Numbered from the stretch's first letter, positions 7,248-14,737 are shown. The stretch is DNA of 17,922 bases from Faecalibacterium sp. UBA1360 (GCA_002306375.1 DBRU01000008.1:1-17922), one strand, 5' to 3'. Translations and numbers: made by a program. The notes: generated from the letters alone by a model not told the origin.

Positions 7248-8182
7248 TCTACGCCGAACTGGCCGGCGGGCTGGGCAACCAGATGTTCATCTATGCCTTT
7301 GCCCGGGCCTTTGCCATGCAATGCGCCGAGCCCGTGACCCTGCTGGACCGGCAGGACTGGCGGGACGGCGCGCCCGCCCATACCCGCTGCGCCCTGGGCG
7401 CGCTGCGCATTGCGCCCGAAGTGAAGATCTTGGCCGAGCCCGGCTTTGCCAAACACCACCTGCCCCGCCAGAACGCCGCCAAAGCCCTGATGATCAAATA
7501 CGAGCAGCGCGGCGGTATGATGGACCGGGACTGGTCGGGCTTTGAGGCCCGCATGGCCCCCCTGCTCAACGCCCTGGGGCTCCACTTTGCCACCGACGGC
7601 TACCTGCCCGCCAGGCGGGGGCACAGCCGGGACTTTTTGCTGTGGGGGTATTTTCAGTCGGCGGCCTATTTTGACGCGGCGTCCCGGACCATCCGCGCCG
7701 AACTGCGCCCGACGGGGCCTGTGCCCGCCGCCGCCCAAAAAGTGGCCGACGCCATCGCGGCCGCGCCCTGCCCCGTGGCGCTGCACTGGCGCTGCGGGGA
7801 TTATCTGCGGCCCGAAAACGCCGCCTTGCAGGTGTGCGGGCCACGCTACTACGCCGACGCCTGCCGGGCCGCGGCCGCGGCGCTGCCCGGGGCGCAGCTG
7901 TTCGTCTTTTCGGACGACGTGGACTATGTGCGCGCCCATCTGGACACCGCCGGCCTGCCCGCCGAGTATGTGCAGGGGGACTGGCCCGCTGCCTGGGATA
8001 TGGAACTCATGTCCCGCTGCCGGCATTTCATTCTGAGCAATTCCACCTTCAGCTGGTGGGGGCAGTACCTGGCCGGACCCGAGGGGCGGCGGGTGTTTGC
8101 CCCCGACCGCTGGTACGCAAACGGCAAGCGCAGCGCGCTGTACGACCCAAGCTGGACCCTGCTTGCCGCCCCAAGACCCTGA
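7244..8182 (+). CDS. GT11 alpha-1,2-fucosyltransferase
   Basis: Inverting fucosyltransferase of 312 aa, predicted to transfer fucose from GDP-fucose to O-2 of a terminal galactose, making Fuc-alpha-1,2-Gal (H-antigen type). Family motifs in order: GGLGNQMFIYAFARA (8-22), LLWGYFQSAAYFD (132-144), the donor-site motif HWRCGDY (181-187), FSDD (222-225) and SNSTFSWWGQYL (265-276). The usual HxRRGDY has its second Arg replaced by Cys184; the first Arg (R183) remains. Length is normal for the bacterial family and all other motifs are intact. Coupled by a 4-bp overlap to the upstream GT4. No GDP-fucose synthesis genes (gmd, fcl) are in the window. The GT11 family call is firm; linkage and acceptor are inferred from the family. 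Confidence 0.9.
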   Translation: MIYAELAGGLGNQMFIYAFARAFAMQCAEPVTLLDRQDWRDGAPAHTRCALGALRIAPEVKILAEPGFAKHHLPRQNAAKALMIKYEQRGGMMDRDWSGFEARMAPLLNALGLHFATDGYLPARRGHSRDFLLWGYFQSAAYFDAASRTIRAELRPTGPVPAAAQKVADAIAAAPCPVALHWRCGDYLRPENAALQVCGPRYYADACRAAAAALPGAQLFVFSDDVDYVRAHLDTAGLPAEYVQGDWPAAWDMELMSRCRHFILSNSTFSWWGQYLAGPEGRRVFAPDRWYANGKRSALYDPSWTLLAAPRP

Positions 8183-8204
8183 TCTTTCCCCAAGGAGGTG
8201 CCCC

Positions 8205-9233
8205 ATGCGGCGCGAAACCCAGGCCCCGCCCCGTTTTTCGGTCATCGTACCTGTGTACAACGTGCAGAATTACCTGTGCGCCTGCGTCAAGAGCATCGTC
8301 GAGCAGCCCGGCCCCAAAGACTGGGAGTGCATCCTCGTGGACGACGGCTCCACCGACCAGAGCGGCAAACTCTGCGACGCCTTTGCCGAGCTGTGCCCCG
8401 GCGTCATCGCTCTGCACCAGCAAAACGGCGGTCTGGCCGCCGCCCGCAACACGGGCCTGGCCGCCGCCACGGGGGAGTGGGTGCTCTTTCTGGACAGCGA
8501 CGACCTGTGGCCCGCCGCCATGCTCAGCGATCTGCGCGCCGCGCTGGACAAGGCCCCGGGCTACGACTGGTATGTGGGGCGGTATCTCGAACTGGACGCC
8601 GCCGACCCCGCCGCGCTGCCCGCCGCCCCCGACTTGCCCGCCTTCGCCCCCGGGCCCTATGAAAGCCCCGACTACGCCGCCCGGGTGCAGAAGCTGTACG
8701 AAAGCGGCAACTGGTCGGTGTGGCGCTTTTGCATCCGGCGCGAATTCCTGTGCAAAAGTCGGGTCACTTTCTGGAAAAAGGTCCGCTGGGCCGAGGATTA
8801 CCCCTTCGACCTGCTGCTGCTCAAATGCTGCACCCGGCTGTATTTCCTCGACTTTCCCCTCACGGTCTACCGCGTCAACCGGGCGGGCAGTTTGCTCAAC
8901 AGCGGCCTGGCGGCCCACTTCAAGGGCATCCTGGCCGCCAGGCGCGGGTTTGAGCGGCTGTTCGCGTCGCCGGGGGCCGGGGGCTTTACGCCCGAGGAAC
9001 AGCGGGAAGTCTGGCGGCGCATGTCCAACGTGTTCTGGCCCCAGGCCCGCACGGCCGCCGTGCGCGACGCCGAAGTGCGCCGCGCCTGCGCGCCCCTCAT
9101 CGCCCAATGCCGCGGGCTGTACGCGGCGGGGGAGCAGGGCAGGGGCCGGCCTGACTGGACGGCCTTCCGCCTGCTGCTGACCGCCCTGCCCGCCCCCGCG
9201 GCGCTGTGGCTGGCGGCGCTGGGCAAACGATAA
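8205..9233 (+). CDS. Glycosyltransferase family 2 (GT-A fold)
   Basis: Inverting GT-A enzyme of 342 aa. The N-terminal catalytic domain shows FSVIVPVYNVQNYL (11-24), the nucleotide-binding DDGSTD (46-51), NGGLAAARNTGLAAATG (74-90) and the metal-binding DSDD (97-100). The C-terminal half is variable and ends in a hydrophobic, Ala/Leu-rich stretch that may touch the membrane. The frame is open 36 codons upstream into the GT11 gene, but the ATG at 8205 is chosen because AGGAGG lies 6 nt before it and the GT2 domain starts 10 residues later. Likely builds part of the repeat unit in the cytoplasm; the family is too diverse to predict the sugar. Confidence 0.92.
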   Translation: MRRETQAPPRFSVIVPVYNVQNYLCACVKSIVEQPGPKDWECILVDDGSTDQSGKLCDAFAELCPGVIALHQQNGGLAAARNTGLAAATGEWVLFLDSDDLWPAAMLSDLRAALDKAPGYDWYVGRYLELDAADPAALPAAPDLPAFAPGPYESPDYAARVQKLYESGNWSVWRFCIRREFLCKSRVTFWKKVRWAEDYPFDLLLLKCCTRLYFLDFPLTVYRVNRAGSLLNSGLAAHFKGILAARRGFERLFASPGAGGFTPEEQREVWRRMSNVFWPQARTAAVRDAEVRRACAPLIAQCRGLYAAGEQGRGRPDWTAFRLLLTALPAPAALWLAALGKR

Positions 9234-9260
9234 CCGCGACCGGATAAGGAGAGACCTCCC

Positions 9261-10808
9261 TTGCGAACCAAACGCACCCTCATCAATCTCGTGTATACCC
9301 TGGGGCAAAGCCTGGTGCTTTTGCTGCTGGGCCTTGTCACCCGCAAGCTGTTCGTCACCAACTTCGACGCCTTCATCCCCGGGTATTCCGACACGATCAA
9401 CAATCTGTTCAACTTTTTCTCCATCGCCGAGTTCGGCGTGGGCAGCGTCATCAGCTACCGTTTGTATGAACAGATCGGCAACAAGGACATCGAGCGCATC
9501 AGCCGGTATATGTCGCTGTACAAGTGGACCTACCGGGCTATCGGCGGCTTTATCGCGGCCATGGCGCTGGTGTGCGCCTTCTTTCTGCCGCTGCTTCTTG
9601 TACAGGAAGAACAGCCCGACTGGCTCATGGTCTACGGCATCTACGGCATGACCGCCCTGTCCACCCTGTCCAGCTATTTTCTTGTGACCCGGCGGCTCAT
9701 GTACACCTGCACCCAGCAGGGGTACATCTGTACCCGCATCGACCTGGGCTTCAACGTGGCCACCAGCCTGGCCAAGATCGCCATCGCCCTGTGGTGCCCC
9801 AACTACTTTTTGTATTTCGGCATCCAGATCCTGTTCAACACCCTGGCCAATGTGGCGGTGGCGGCCCGGTACAAAAAGGACTTCCCCGAACTGCACGACG
9901 TCAAGGTCACGCTGGCTGATTTCCGGGACCTGGGCCTGTTCAAGGACCTGCGCTCCTACCTGGTGCACCGGGTGTCCAACACGGTGTACGGCTCGTCGGA
10001 CAACATCGTCATCACCAGCATGCGGGGCGCGGCGCTGGTCACCCAGACCGGCAACTACGCCACCGTGTCCACCAACGTCAACAACATCTGCAACAAGATC
10101 CTGGACTCCTTCGCCGCGGCCATCGGCAGCATCGTCTACGACCGCCAGGCCGAAGCCGACGGCCACGCCAAAGCCGTGTTCTGGGGGCTGGATCTGTTCA
10201 GCTATCTGTTCGGCAGCTTTGTGGCCGTGGCTTACTTCTGCCTGTTCCAGCCCTTTATCGAACTGTGGATGGGGGATGTGCGCTATCTGCTGCCCATGGC
10301 CTATGTGTTCTGGTTCTGCATGAACGAGTACGTGGGCTGGAACCACCGCATCCTGGGCTCCTACCGGGCCGTACTGGGCCACTTTGACGAGGACCAGTGG
10401 TTCATGGTGGCCTCGGCCGTCACCAACCTGGTGCTCAGCTTCGGCCTGGTCATCCCCTTCGGGCTGGCCGGCGTGGTGGGGGCCACCGTGGCGGCCCACT
10501 GCCTGATGTGGGTGGGCCGCGCCCGGGTGGTGTGCCGCCATTACATGAAGGGCTGCGCCGCGCGGTACTGGCGCAACCAGGCCCTGCGCCTGGTCAGTCT
10601 GTTTGCCCTCATGGCCCTGACCTCCCGCCTGTGCGCTTTGTGCGGCGGCGGGTTCTTCGGCTTTGTGGGGCGGGTGTGCGTGGTGGCCGTGGCGCCCAAC
10701 GCCTGCAACCTGCTGCTCTATGGCTGGACGTCGGACGCCGCCTATCTGCGGGGCCGCGCCGGGGACCTGGGCCGCAAACTGCGCGCCCGGCTGCAAAAGG
10801 GGGAATAA
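9261..10808 (+). CDS. wzx: Wzx-type lipid-linked oligosaccharide flippase (MOP/PST family)
   Basis: Polytopic membrane protein of 515 aa, the normal length for Wzx/RfbX-type flippases with about 12-14 helices. Hydrophobic segments are clear, for example around residues 12-27, 94-113, 166-200, 311-335, 382-416, 443-457 and 463-488. The N-terminal half (NNLFNFFSIAEFGVGSVISY, 47-66) is typical of capsule-cluster flippases in Firmicutes. The start is TTG at 9261 with AAGGAG 9 nt upstream; no in-frame ATG fits better. It should move the undecaprenyl-pyrophosphate-linked glycan made by the neighbouring glycosyltransferases to the outer face of the membrane. No Wzy polymerase is adjacent. Confidence 0.86.
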   Translation: MRTKRTLINLVYTLGQSLVLLLLGLVTRKLFVTNFDAFIPGYSDTINNLFNFFSIAEFGVGSVISYRLYEQIGNKDIERISRYMSLYKWTYRAIGGFIAAMALVCAFFLPLLLVQEEQPDWLMVYGIYGMTALSTLSSYFLVTRRLMYTCTQQGYICTRIDLGFNVATSLAKIAIALWCPNYFLYFGIQILFNTLANVAVAARYKKDFPELHDVKVTLADFRDLGLFKDLRSYLVHRVSNTVYGSSDNIVITSMRGAALVTQTGNYATVSTNVNNICNKILDSFAAAIGSIVYDRQAEADGHAKAVFWGLDLFSYLFGSFVAVAYFCLFQPFIELWMGDVRYLLPMAYVFWFCMNEYVGWNHRILGSYRAVLGHFDEDQWFMVASAVTNLVLSFGLVIPFGLAGVVGATVAAHCLMWVGRARVVCRHYMKGCAARYWRNQALRLVSLFALMALTSRLCALCGGGFFGFVGRVCVVAVAPNACNLLLYGWTSDAAYLRGRAGDLGRKLRARLQKGE

Positions 10809-10811
10809 GGC

Positions 10812-11645
10812 ATGCACGTGGGCATTCTGTACATCTGCACCGGGACCTACACGGTGTTCTGGCCGGATTTTTACCGCACGTTCGAGCAAAACTTTTTGCC
10901 CGGCGTGCCAAAGACCTATTTTGTGTTCACCGACGCCGACCGCATCGACCACGACGAGGACCCCGCCGTGCACCGCATCTTCCAAAAGCCGTACGCCTGG
11001 CCGTACAGCACCCTCAAGCGGTTCGAGGTCTTTCTGTCGGCCCAAAGCCGGCTGCGGGACTGCGACTACCTGTATTTTGCCAACGCCAACCTGCTGTGCA
11101 CGGCCCCCGTGGCCCCGGCGGACATCCTGCCCCGCCCTGAGCGGGGCGAGGACCTGGTGGTGACCCGCCATCCCGGTTACTGGAATGTAAAACCGCCCTT
11201 TTTCCCCTACGACCGCAACCCCAAAAGCCGGGCCTGCATGCCCTACAACGCCGGGCGGGTGTATGTGGCCGGGGGGTTCAACGGGGGCACGGCGCCGGCC
11301 TTTCTCGAGCTGTGCCGCACCCTCAACGACCGCACCGAGGCCGACCTGGCCGACGGGGTCATCGCCCGCTGGCACGACGAAAGCCAGCTCAACCGCCTGG
11401 TGGCCGAACAGCCCGGGCGCTTCCGCCTGCTGGACCCCGGCTACTGCGCCCCCGAAGACGTGGACCAGCCCTTTGAAGAGCATCTTCTGGTGCGGCAGAA
11501 AAGCAAATGGATCAACGTGGCGGCCGTCAAGCACAACGAGGGCCCCCGCCGCGGCTTTGTGCGCCGCAAATGGGAGGCCGCCTGCGAAAACTATCTGCCC
11601 TATCTGCTGGCCGCCCGGGACACGCTGCTGCGCCGCCGGGTCTGA
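10812..11645 (+). CDS. GT6-family alpha-1,3-Gal/GalNAc transferase (bacterial ABO homologue)
   Basis: Retaining GT-A enzyme of 277 aa homologous to human ABO transferases and bacterial BoGT6a. Motifs: ILYICTGTYTVFWPDFY (5-21), TYFVFTD (35-41), YLYFANANLL (86-95), the donor-specificity strand YVAGGFNGGT (151-160) and WHDESQLN (187-194). In WHDESQLN, E190 matches the catalytic-site Glu of ABO enzymes. The mammalian DxD is replaced by NAN (91-93), the signature of bacterial, metal-independent GT6 members. Residues A153-G154-G155 align with Leu266-Gly267-Gly268 of human GTA; Gly at the last position favours UDP-GalNAc over UDP-Gal. The acceptor is probably the Fuc-alpha-1,2-Gal made by the GT11 enzyme. 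There is no transmembrane anchor, as expected for bacterial forms. Last gene of the cassette, 3 bp after wzx. Confidence 0.92.
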   Translation: MHVGILYICTGTYTVFWPDFYRTFEQNFLPGVPKTYFVFTDADRIDHDEDPAVHRIFQKPYAWPYSTLKRFEVFLSAQSRLRDCDYLYFANANLLCTAPVAPADILPRPERGEDLVVTRHPGYWNVKPPFFPYDRNPKSRACMPYNAGRVYVAGGFNGGTAPAFLELCRTLNDRTEADLADGVIARWHDESQLNRLVAEQPGRFRLLDPGYCAPEDVDQPFEEHLLVRQKSKWINVAAVKHNEGPRRGFVRRKWEAACENYLPYLLAARDTLLRRRV

Positions 11646-11656
11646 CATAAAAAACA

Positions 11657-11699
11657 AACGACAGCCGGGAAGCTGCACCGCTTCCCGGCTGTCGTCTTT
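11657..11699 (+). terminator. Strong bidirectional terminator between glycan cassette and transketolase genes
   Basis: A 16-bp perfect stem (11658-11673 with 11680-11695; arms begin ACGACAGCCGG) with a 6-nt loop. It is followed by TCTTT on the plus strand. On the minus strand it is followed by a T-rich run (TTTGTTTTTT, from the A-rich bases 11649-11658). It closes the convergent glycan and transketolase operons. Confidence 0.9.
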
Positions 11700-11722
11700 G
11701 CTATGAGAAAGGGGACCAAAGG

Positions 11723-12676
11723 TCAGTCCGCCTTGGCGAACTCCTCAATGGCCTGGATGATGCGGTCGCAGGTCAGGCCGGCTTCCCGCAGCACGTCCCA
11801 CGCGGGACCCGAATGCCCGAACTCGTCCTGCACGCCCAGCCGGCGCACGGGGGTGGGGTATTTTTCGCTCAGCAGGCTGCACACGGCCTCGCCCAGGCCG
11901 CCGATGACGCTGTGTTCCTCGATGGTCAGGACCTTTTTGCATTCCTTGGCGGCGCGCAGCACCAGTTCCTCGTCCAGGGGCTTGATGCAGGGCATATTGA
12001 TGACCCGCACGTTCAGGGTGCCCTGCTTTTTCAGCTGCAAGGCGGCCTTGAAGGCCTCGCTGGTCATCAGGCCCGTGGAGATCACGGCCAGGTCAAAGCC
12101 GTCGGTCAGGGTCTCGCCCTTGCCGATCTCAAAATGATACTTTTCGGGGTCGTGGAACACCGGCGTGGCCAGGCGCGAAAAACGCAGGTACACGGGCCCC
12201 GGGTGGGCGTAGGCGGCCTTGACGGCGGCCTTGGCCTCCACGTCGTCGGCGGGGCAGATCACGGTCATGTGGGGGATGGCCCGCATCAGGGCAAAATCCT
12301 CGCAGCACTGGTGGGTGGCGCCGTCCTCGCCCACCGACAACCCGCCGTGGGTGGCGGCGATCTTGACGTTCAGCCCCGGGTAGCCGATGGAATTGCGCAC
12401 CTGTTCCCAGGCGCGGCCGGCGGCAAACATGGCAAAGGTGGACACAAAGGGCACGTAGCCGAAGGTGCTCATGCCGGCGGCCACGCCCATCATGTTGGCC
12501 TCGGCGATGCCGCAGTCAAAAAAGCGGGCGGGGTACGCCTTGGCGAACGTGGCGGTCTTGGTGGAAGCGGACAGGTCCGCGTCAAACACCACCACGTCGC
12601 TGTGGCCGGCGTCGGCCAGTTCCACCAGCGCCGCGCCGTAGCTGTCGCGGGTGGCGATCTTTTTTACTTCAGCCAT
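11723..12676 (-). CDS. Transketolase, C-terminal subunit
   Basis: Second half of a split transketolase, 317 aa, carrying the pyrimidine-binding and C-terminal domains. With its partner it forms a ThDP-dependent enzyme that moves two-carbon units between sugar phosphates in the non-oxidative pentose phosphate pathway. RFFDCGIAEANMMGVAAGMS (51-70) contains Glu59, the expected activator of the ThDP aminopyrimidine, and THGGLSVGEDGATHQ (109-123) is the classic transketolase motif. The start overlaps the end of the N-terminal subunit gene by 13 bp, indicating coupling that would help equal production. Split transketolases are common in Clostridia and Archaea. Related split enzymes act on other sugars (for example apulose 4-phosphate), so substrate identity is likely but not certain. 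Confidence 0.93.
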   Translation of the reverse strand: MAEVKKIATRDSYGAALVELADAGHSDVVVFDADLSASTKTATFAKAYPARFFDCGIAEANMMGVAAGMSTFGYVPFVSTFAMFAAGRAWEQVRNSIGYPGLNVKIAATHGGLSVGEDGATHQCCEDFALMRAIPHMTVICPADDVEAKAAVKAAYAHPGPVYLRFSRLATPVFHDPEKYHFEIGKGETLTDGFDLAVISTGLMTSEAFKAALQLKKQGTLNVRVINMPCIKPLDEELVLRAAKECKKVLTIEEHSVIGGLGEAVCSLLSEKYPTPVRRLGVQDEFGHSGPAWDVLREAGLTCDRIIQAIEEFAKAD

Positions 12677-13533
12677 TGCTCATACTCCTTCTCCAGCTGG
12701 TCGTGGGCGTTGTGCAATTCGGCCATGGCCTTGGCGTACTCTTCGTCGTTGGGGCCCTTGCCGTGCCAGCCCACGGCGTTTTCCATAAAGCTGACGCCCA
12801 GGCCCTTGGTGGTGTGCAGCAACAGGCAGGTGGGCTTGCCGCTGCCGTGGGACCGGTCAAACAGGACAAAGGCCTGTTCCAGGTCGTTGAAAGAGTTGCC
12901 GTTGCAGATGATGGTGTTGAAGCCGAAGGCGTCCATCTTCTGGTCCAGCGGTTCGCTGCTCATGACCGAGGCGGTGGGCCCGTCGATCTGCAACCCGTTG
13001 ACGTCGATCATGATGCACAGGTTGTCCAGCTTGTAGTGGGCCGCGAACATGAAAGCCTCCCAGCATTCGCCTTCCTCGATCTCGCCGTCGCCCAAAATCG
13101 TGTAGACGTTGATGTCCTGGCCCTTGCTGCGGGCGGCCAGCGCCATACCGCAGGCGGCGGACACGCCCTGGCCCAAACTGCCGGTGGACATATCCACGCC
13201 GGGGACCTTGTTCATGTTGGGGTGGCCTTCCAGGTAGCTGCCCAGATGGCGCAGGGTGCCCAGGTCCTCCACCGGGAAGAATCCCCGTTCGGCCAGAACG
13301 GAGTACAAAGCCGGCGCGGCGTGGCCCTTGGACAAAACGAACCGATCGCGGCCGGGGTCCAGCGGATTTTCGGGGTCGATCTGCATTTCCTTGAAGTACA
13401 AATAGGTCAGCGCGTCCACCGCCGACAAACTGCCGCCGGGATGGCCGCTTTTGGCGGCGTGGGTCGCTTCGATCACGCCCATGCGCACACGGGTTGCAGT
13501 CATTTTCAGCTGCAACAGGTCTTGCTTTAACAT
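12664..13533 (-). CDS. Transketolase, N-terminal subunit
   Basis: ThDP pyrophosphate-binding half of the split transketolase, 289 aa and cytosolic. Motifs: SGHPGGSLSAVD (29-40, His31), RDRFVLSKGHAAPALY (62-77, His71), GSLGQGVSAACGMA (118-131) and the ThDP/metal motif GDGE (148-151) ending in Asn179. The start is placed at the ATG at 13533, where GAGGAG lies 8 nt upstream. An in-frame ATG 11 codons earlier lacks such a site and would put a hairpin-forming leader into the coding region. First gene of a two-gene operon with the C-terminal subunit, divergent from nfnAB. Confidence 0.93.
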   Translation of the reverse strand: MLKQDLLQLKMTATRVRMGVIEATHAAKSGHPGGSLSAVDALTYLYFKEMQIDPENPLDPGRDRFVLSKGHAAPALYSVLAERGFFPVEDLGTLRHLGSYLEGHPNMNKVPGVDMSTGSLGQGVSAACGMALAARSKGQDINVYTILGDGEIEEGECWEAFMFAAHYKLDNLCIMIDVNGLQIDGPTASVMSSEPLDQKMDAFGFNTIICNGNSFNDLEQAFVLFDRSHGSGKPTCLLLHTTKGLGVSFMENAVGWHGKGPNDEEYAKAMAELHNAHDQLEKEYEQWLK

Positions 13534-13557
13534 ACGTCGCGCTCCTCTTGAGAATTT

Positions 13558-13574
13558 GTCCCGCAAAGTGGGAC
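13558..13574 (-). repeat. Small imperfect palindrome in the transketolase leader
   Basis: GTCCCGCAAAGTGGGAC has 5-bp arms GTCCC/GGGAC and lies about 25 bp before the transketolase ATG on the leader side. It could be an operator or a short hairpin in the mRNA leader. The assignment is weak because the loop-proximal pairs are imperfect. Confidence 0.35.
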
Positions 13575-13587
13575 AGCACTGCGTCTA

Positions 13588-13626
13588 TACTATCATTATC
13601 TTATACCAAACCGCCGGGGCGCGCAA
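13588..13626 (-). promoter_or_regulatory. Probable transketolase promoter region
   Basis: An AT-rich island in an otherwise GC-rich gap holds overlapping -10-like boxes on the minus strand: TATAAG (13600-13605) and GATAAT (13595-13600). A TTGCGC lies further upstream (13621-13626) at non-ideal spacing, so the exact -35 is undecided. Confidence 0.4.
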
Positions 13627-13774
13627 TGCCTTTTTCGCCCTTATGGGCCGAAAAGTGCAAAAAACCGCGCCCGGCCGCGCAGGCAAGGCCCGCACGGCGG
13701 CGTTTTTACAGTATACCACAGATCCCGCCATTTGCAAAGCCCCGCCCTTTGGCGCGCCGTGCGCGCATTTAGGC

Positions 13775-13803
13775 TTTACTTTCGGCAAAAAATGCCGTAC
13801 AAT
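13775..13803 (+). promoter_or_regulatory. nfnAB promoter with inverted repeat in the spacer
   Basis: TTTACT (-35, 13775-13780), a 17-bp spacer, then TACAAT (-10, 13798-13803). The spacer contains the perfect inverted repeat CGGCA-AAAAA-TGCCG (13783-13797), which a dimeric regulator could bind. The transcript would have a leader of roughly 85 nt before the GTG start at 13895. Confidence 0.65.
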
Positions 13804-13894
13804 AGACAGGTAACGCGCCGGTCGGCTGTGGCCGGGCAAATAATCAGGGCGCCGCGCCACTGGCGCCGCCCCGGGGAAAAGCGAGGGTACAACT

Positions 13895-14737
13895 GTGTTC
13901 AAGATCGTGAAAAGACGTGAACTGAACCCCACGGTGACCGAGCTGGTCATCGAAGCGCCGCTCATCGCCAAAAAGGCGCAGGCGGGCCAGTTCATCATCA
14001 TCCGCGCCAAAGAAAACTCCGAGCGCATCCCGCTGACCATCGCCGGCTATGACCGGGAGGTCGGCACCGTGACCATCATCTTCCAGGTGGTGGGCGGCGG
14101 CACCATGGAACTCAACACCCTGGCCGAGGGCGAATGCGTCCACGATTTCGTGGGCCCCCTGGGCAAAGCCACCGAGATCGAAGGCCTCAAGAAGGTCTGC
14201 GTGGTGGGCGGCGGCGTGGGCTGCGCCATCGCGCTGCCCGTGGCCCAGGCCCTGCACGCCCAGGGCACCAAGGTCGTGGGCATCGTGGGCTTCCGCGACA
14301 AGGACCTGGTCATCCTGGAAGATGAGTTCCGCGCCTGCTGCGACGAGCTCATCATCATGACCGACGACGGCTCCTACGGCCGCAAGGGCGTGGTCACCGT
14401 TCCTTTGGAAGAAAAGCTCTCCGGCGGCGAGACCTTCGACGAAGTCATCACCATCGGTCCCCTGATCATGATGAAATTCGTGGTCAAGACCACCAAGCCC
14501 CACAACGTCAAGACCATCGTCTCCATGAACCCCATCATGGTGGACGGCACCGGCATGTGCGGCGGCTGCCGCCTGACCGTGGGCGGCCAGACCAAGTTCG
14601 CCTGCGTGGACGGGCCGGACTTCGACGGCTTTGAAGTGGATTTTGACGAGGCCATGCACCGCGGCACCATGTACAAGGAATTCGAGGCCCATGCCCGGGA
14701 AGAGGCCTGCAACCTGTTTAAGAAGGAGGTCGAGTAA
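13895..14737 (+). CDS. nfnA: NfnA: ferredoxin-NADP+ reductase-like small subunit of NADH-dependent Fd:NADP+ oxidoreductase
   Basis: FAD and [2Fe-2S] subunit of the cytosolic electron-bifurcating NfnAB complex (reduced ferredoxin plus NADH reduce two NADP+). It has 280 aa. The N-terminal FAD domain shows RIPLT (44-48) and VVGGGTMEL (65-73), the NAD(P)-binding domain VCVVGGGVGCAIALP (101-115), and the C-terminal cluster motif MVDGTGMCGGCR (215-226) plus C237. C222, C225 and C237, with D217 as a plausible fourth ligand, would hold the [2Fe-2S] centre. The fold resembles the dihydroorotate dehydrogenase electron-transfer subunit, but the NfnB gene directly downstream makes Nfn the better call. 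The start is GTG, with GAGGG 7 nt upstream. An AGGAGG inside its last codons drives nfnB. Confidence 0.88.
   Translation: MFKIVKRRELNPTVTELVIEAPLIAKKAQAGQFIIIRAKENSERIPLTIAGYDREVGTVTIIFQVVGGGTMELNTLAEGECVHDFVGPLGKATEIEGLKKVCVVGGGVGCAIALPVAQALHAQGTKVVGIVGFRDKDLVILEDEFRACCDELIIMTDDGSYGRKGVVTVPLEEKLSGGETFDEVITIGPLIMMKFVVKTTKPHNVKTIVSMNPIMVDGTGMCGGCRLTVGGQTKFACVDGPDFDGFEVDFDEAMHRGTMYKEFEAHAREEACNLFKKEVE

Larger units (their letters stand above)
13534..13894. other. Divergent intergenic region between transketolase and nfnAB
   Basis: A 361-bp gap with no credible gene; the short open frames here are GC-driven. It holds the transketolase leader and AT-rich promoter on the left and the nfnAB promoter with its embedded inverted repeat on the right. 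The middle (about 13627-13770) is GC-rich with A runs and shows no structure I can interpret. The last 90 bp form an nfnAB leader that contains GGCGCCGCGCCACTGGCGCC (13849-13868), able to fold into a small hairpin. Confidence 0.6.

Noticed and set aside
8049..11678. Very long open frame on the minus strand opposite the GT11-to-GT6 genes (over 1,200 codons)
   Set aside because: It is antisense to four well-recognised proteins, is rich in Gly/Ala/His/Gln/Val without domain patterning, and has no start signals; this is the usual artefact of G/C-biased third positions.
11813..13530. Plus-strand open frames opposite the transketolase genes
   Set aside because: Antisense to a conserved two-subunit transketolase with intact catalytic motifs; the translations show no recognisable family.
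13732..13920. Short plus-strand ORF (62 aa) before nfnA
   Set aside because: It runs over the nfnAB promoter and the nfnA start, is Arg-rich and has no ribosome-binding site.
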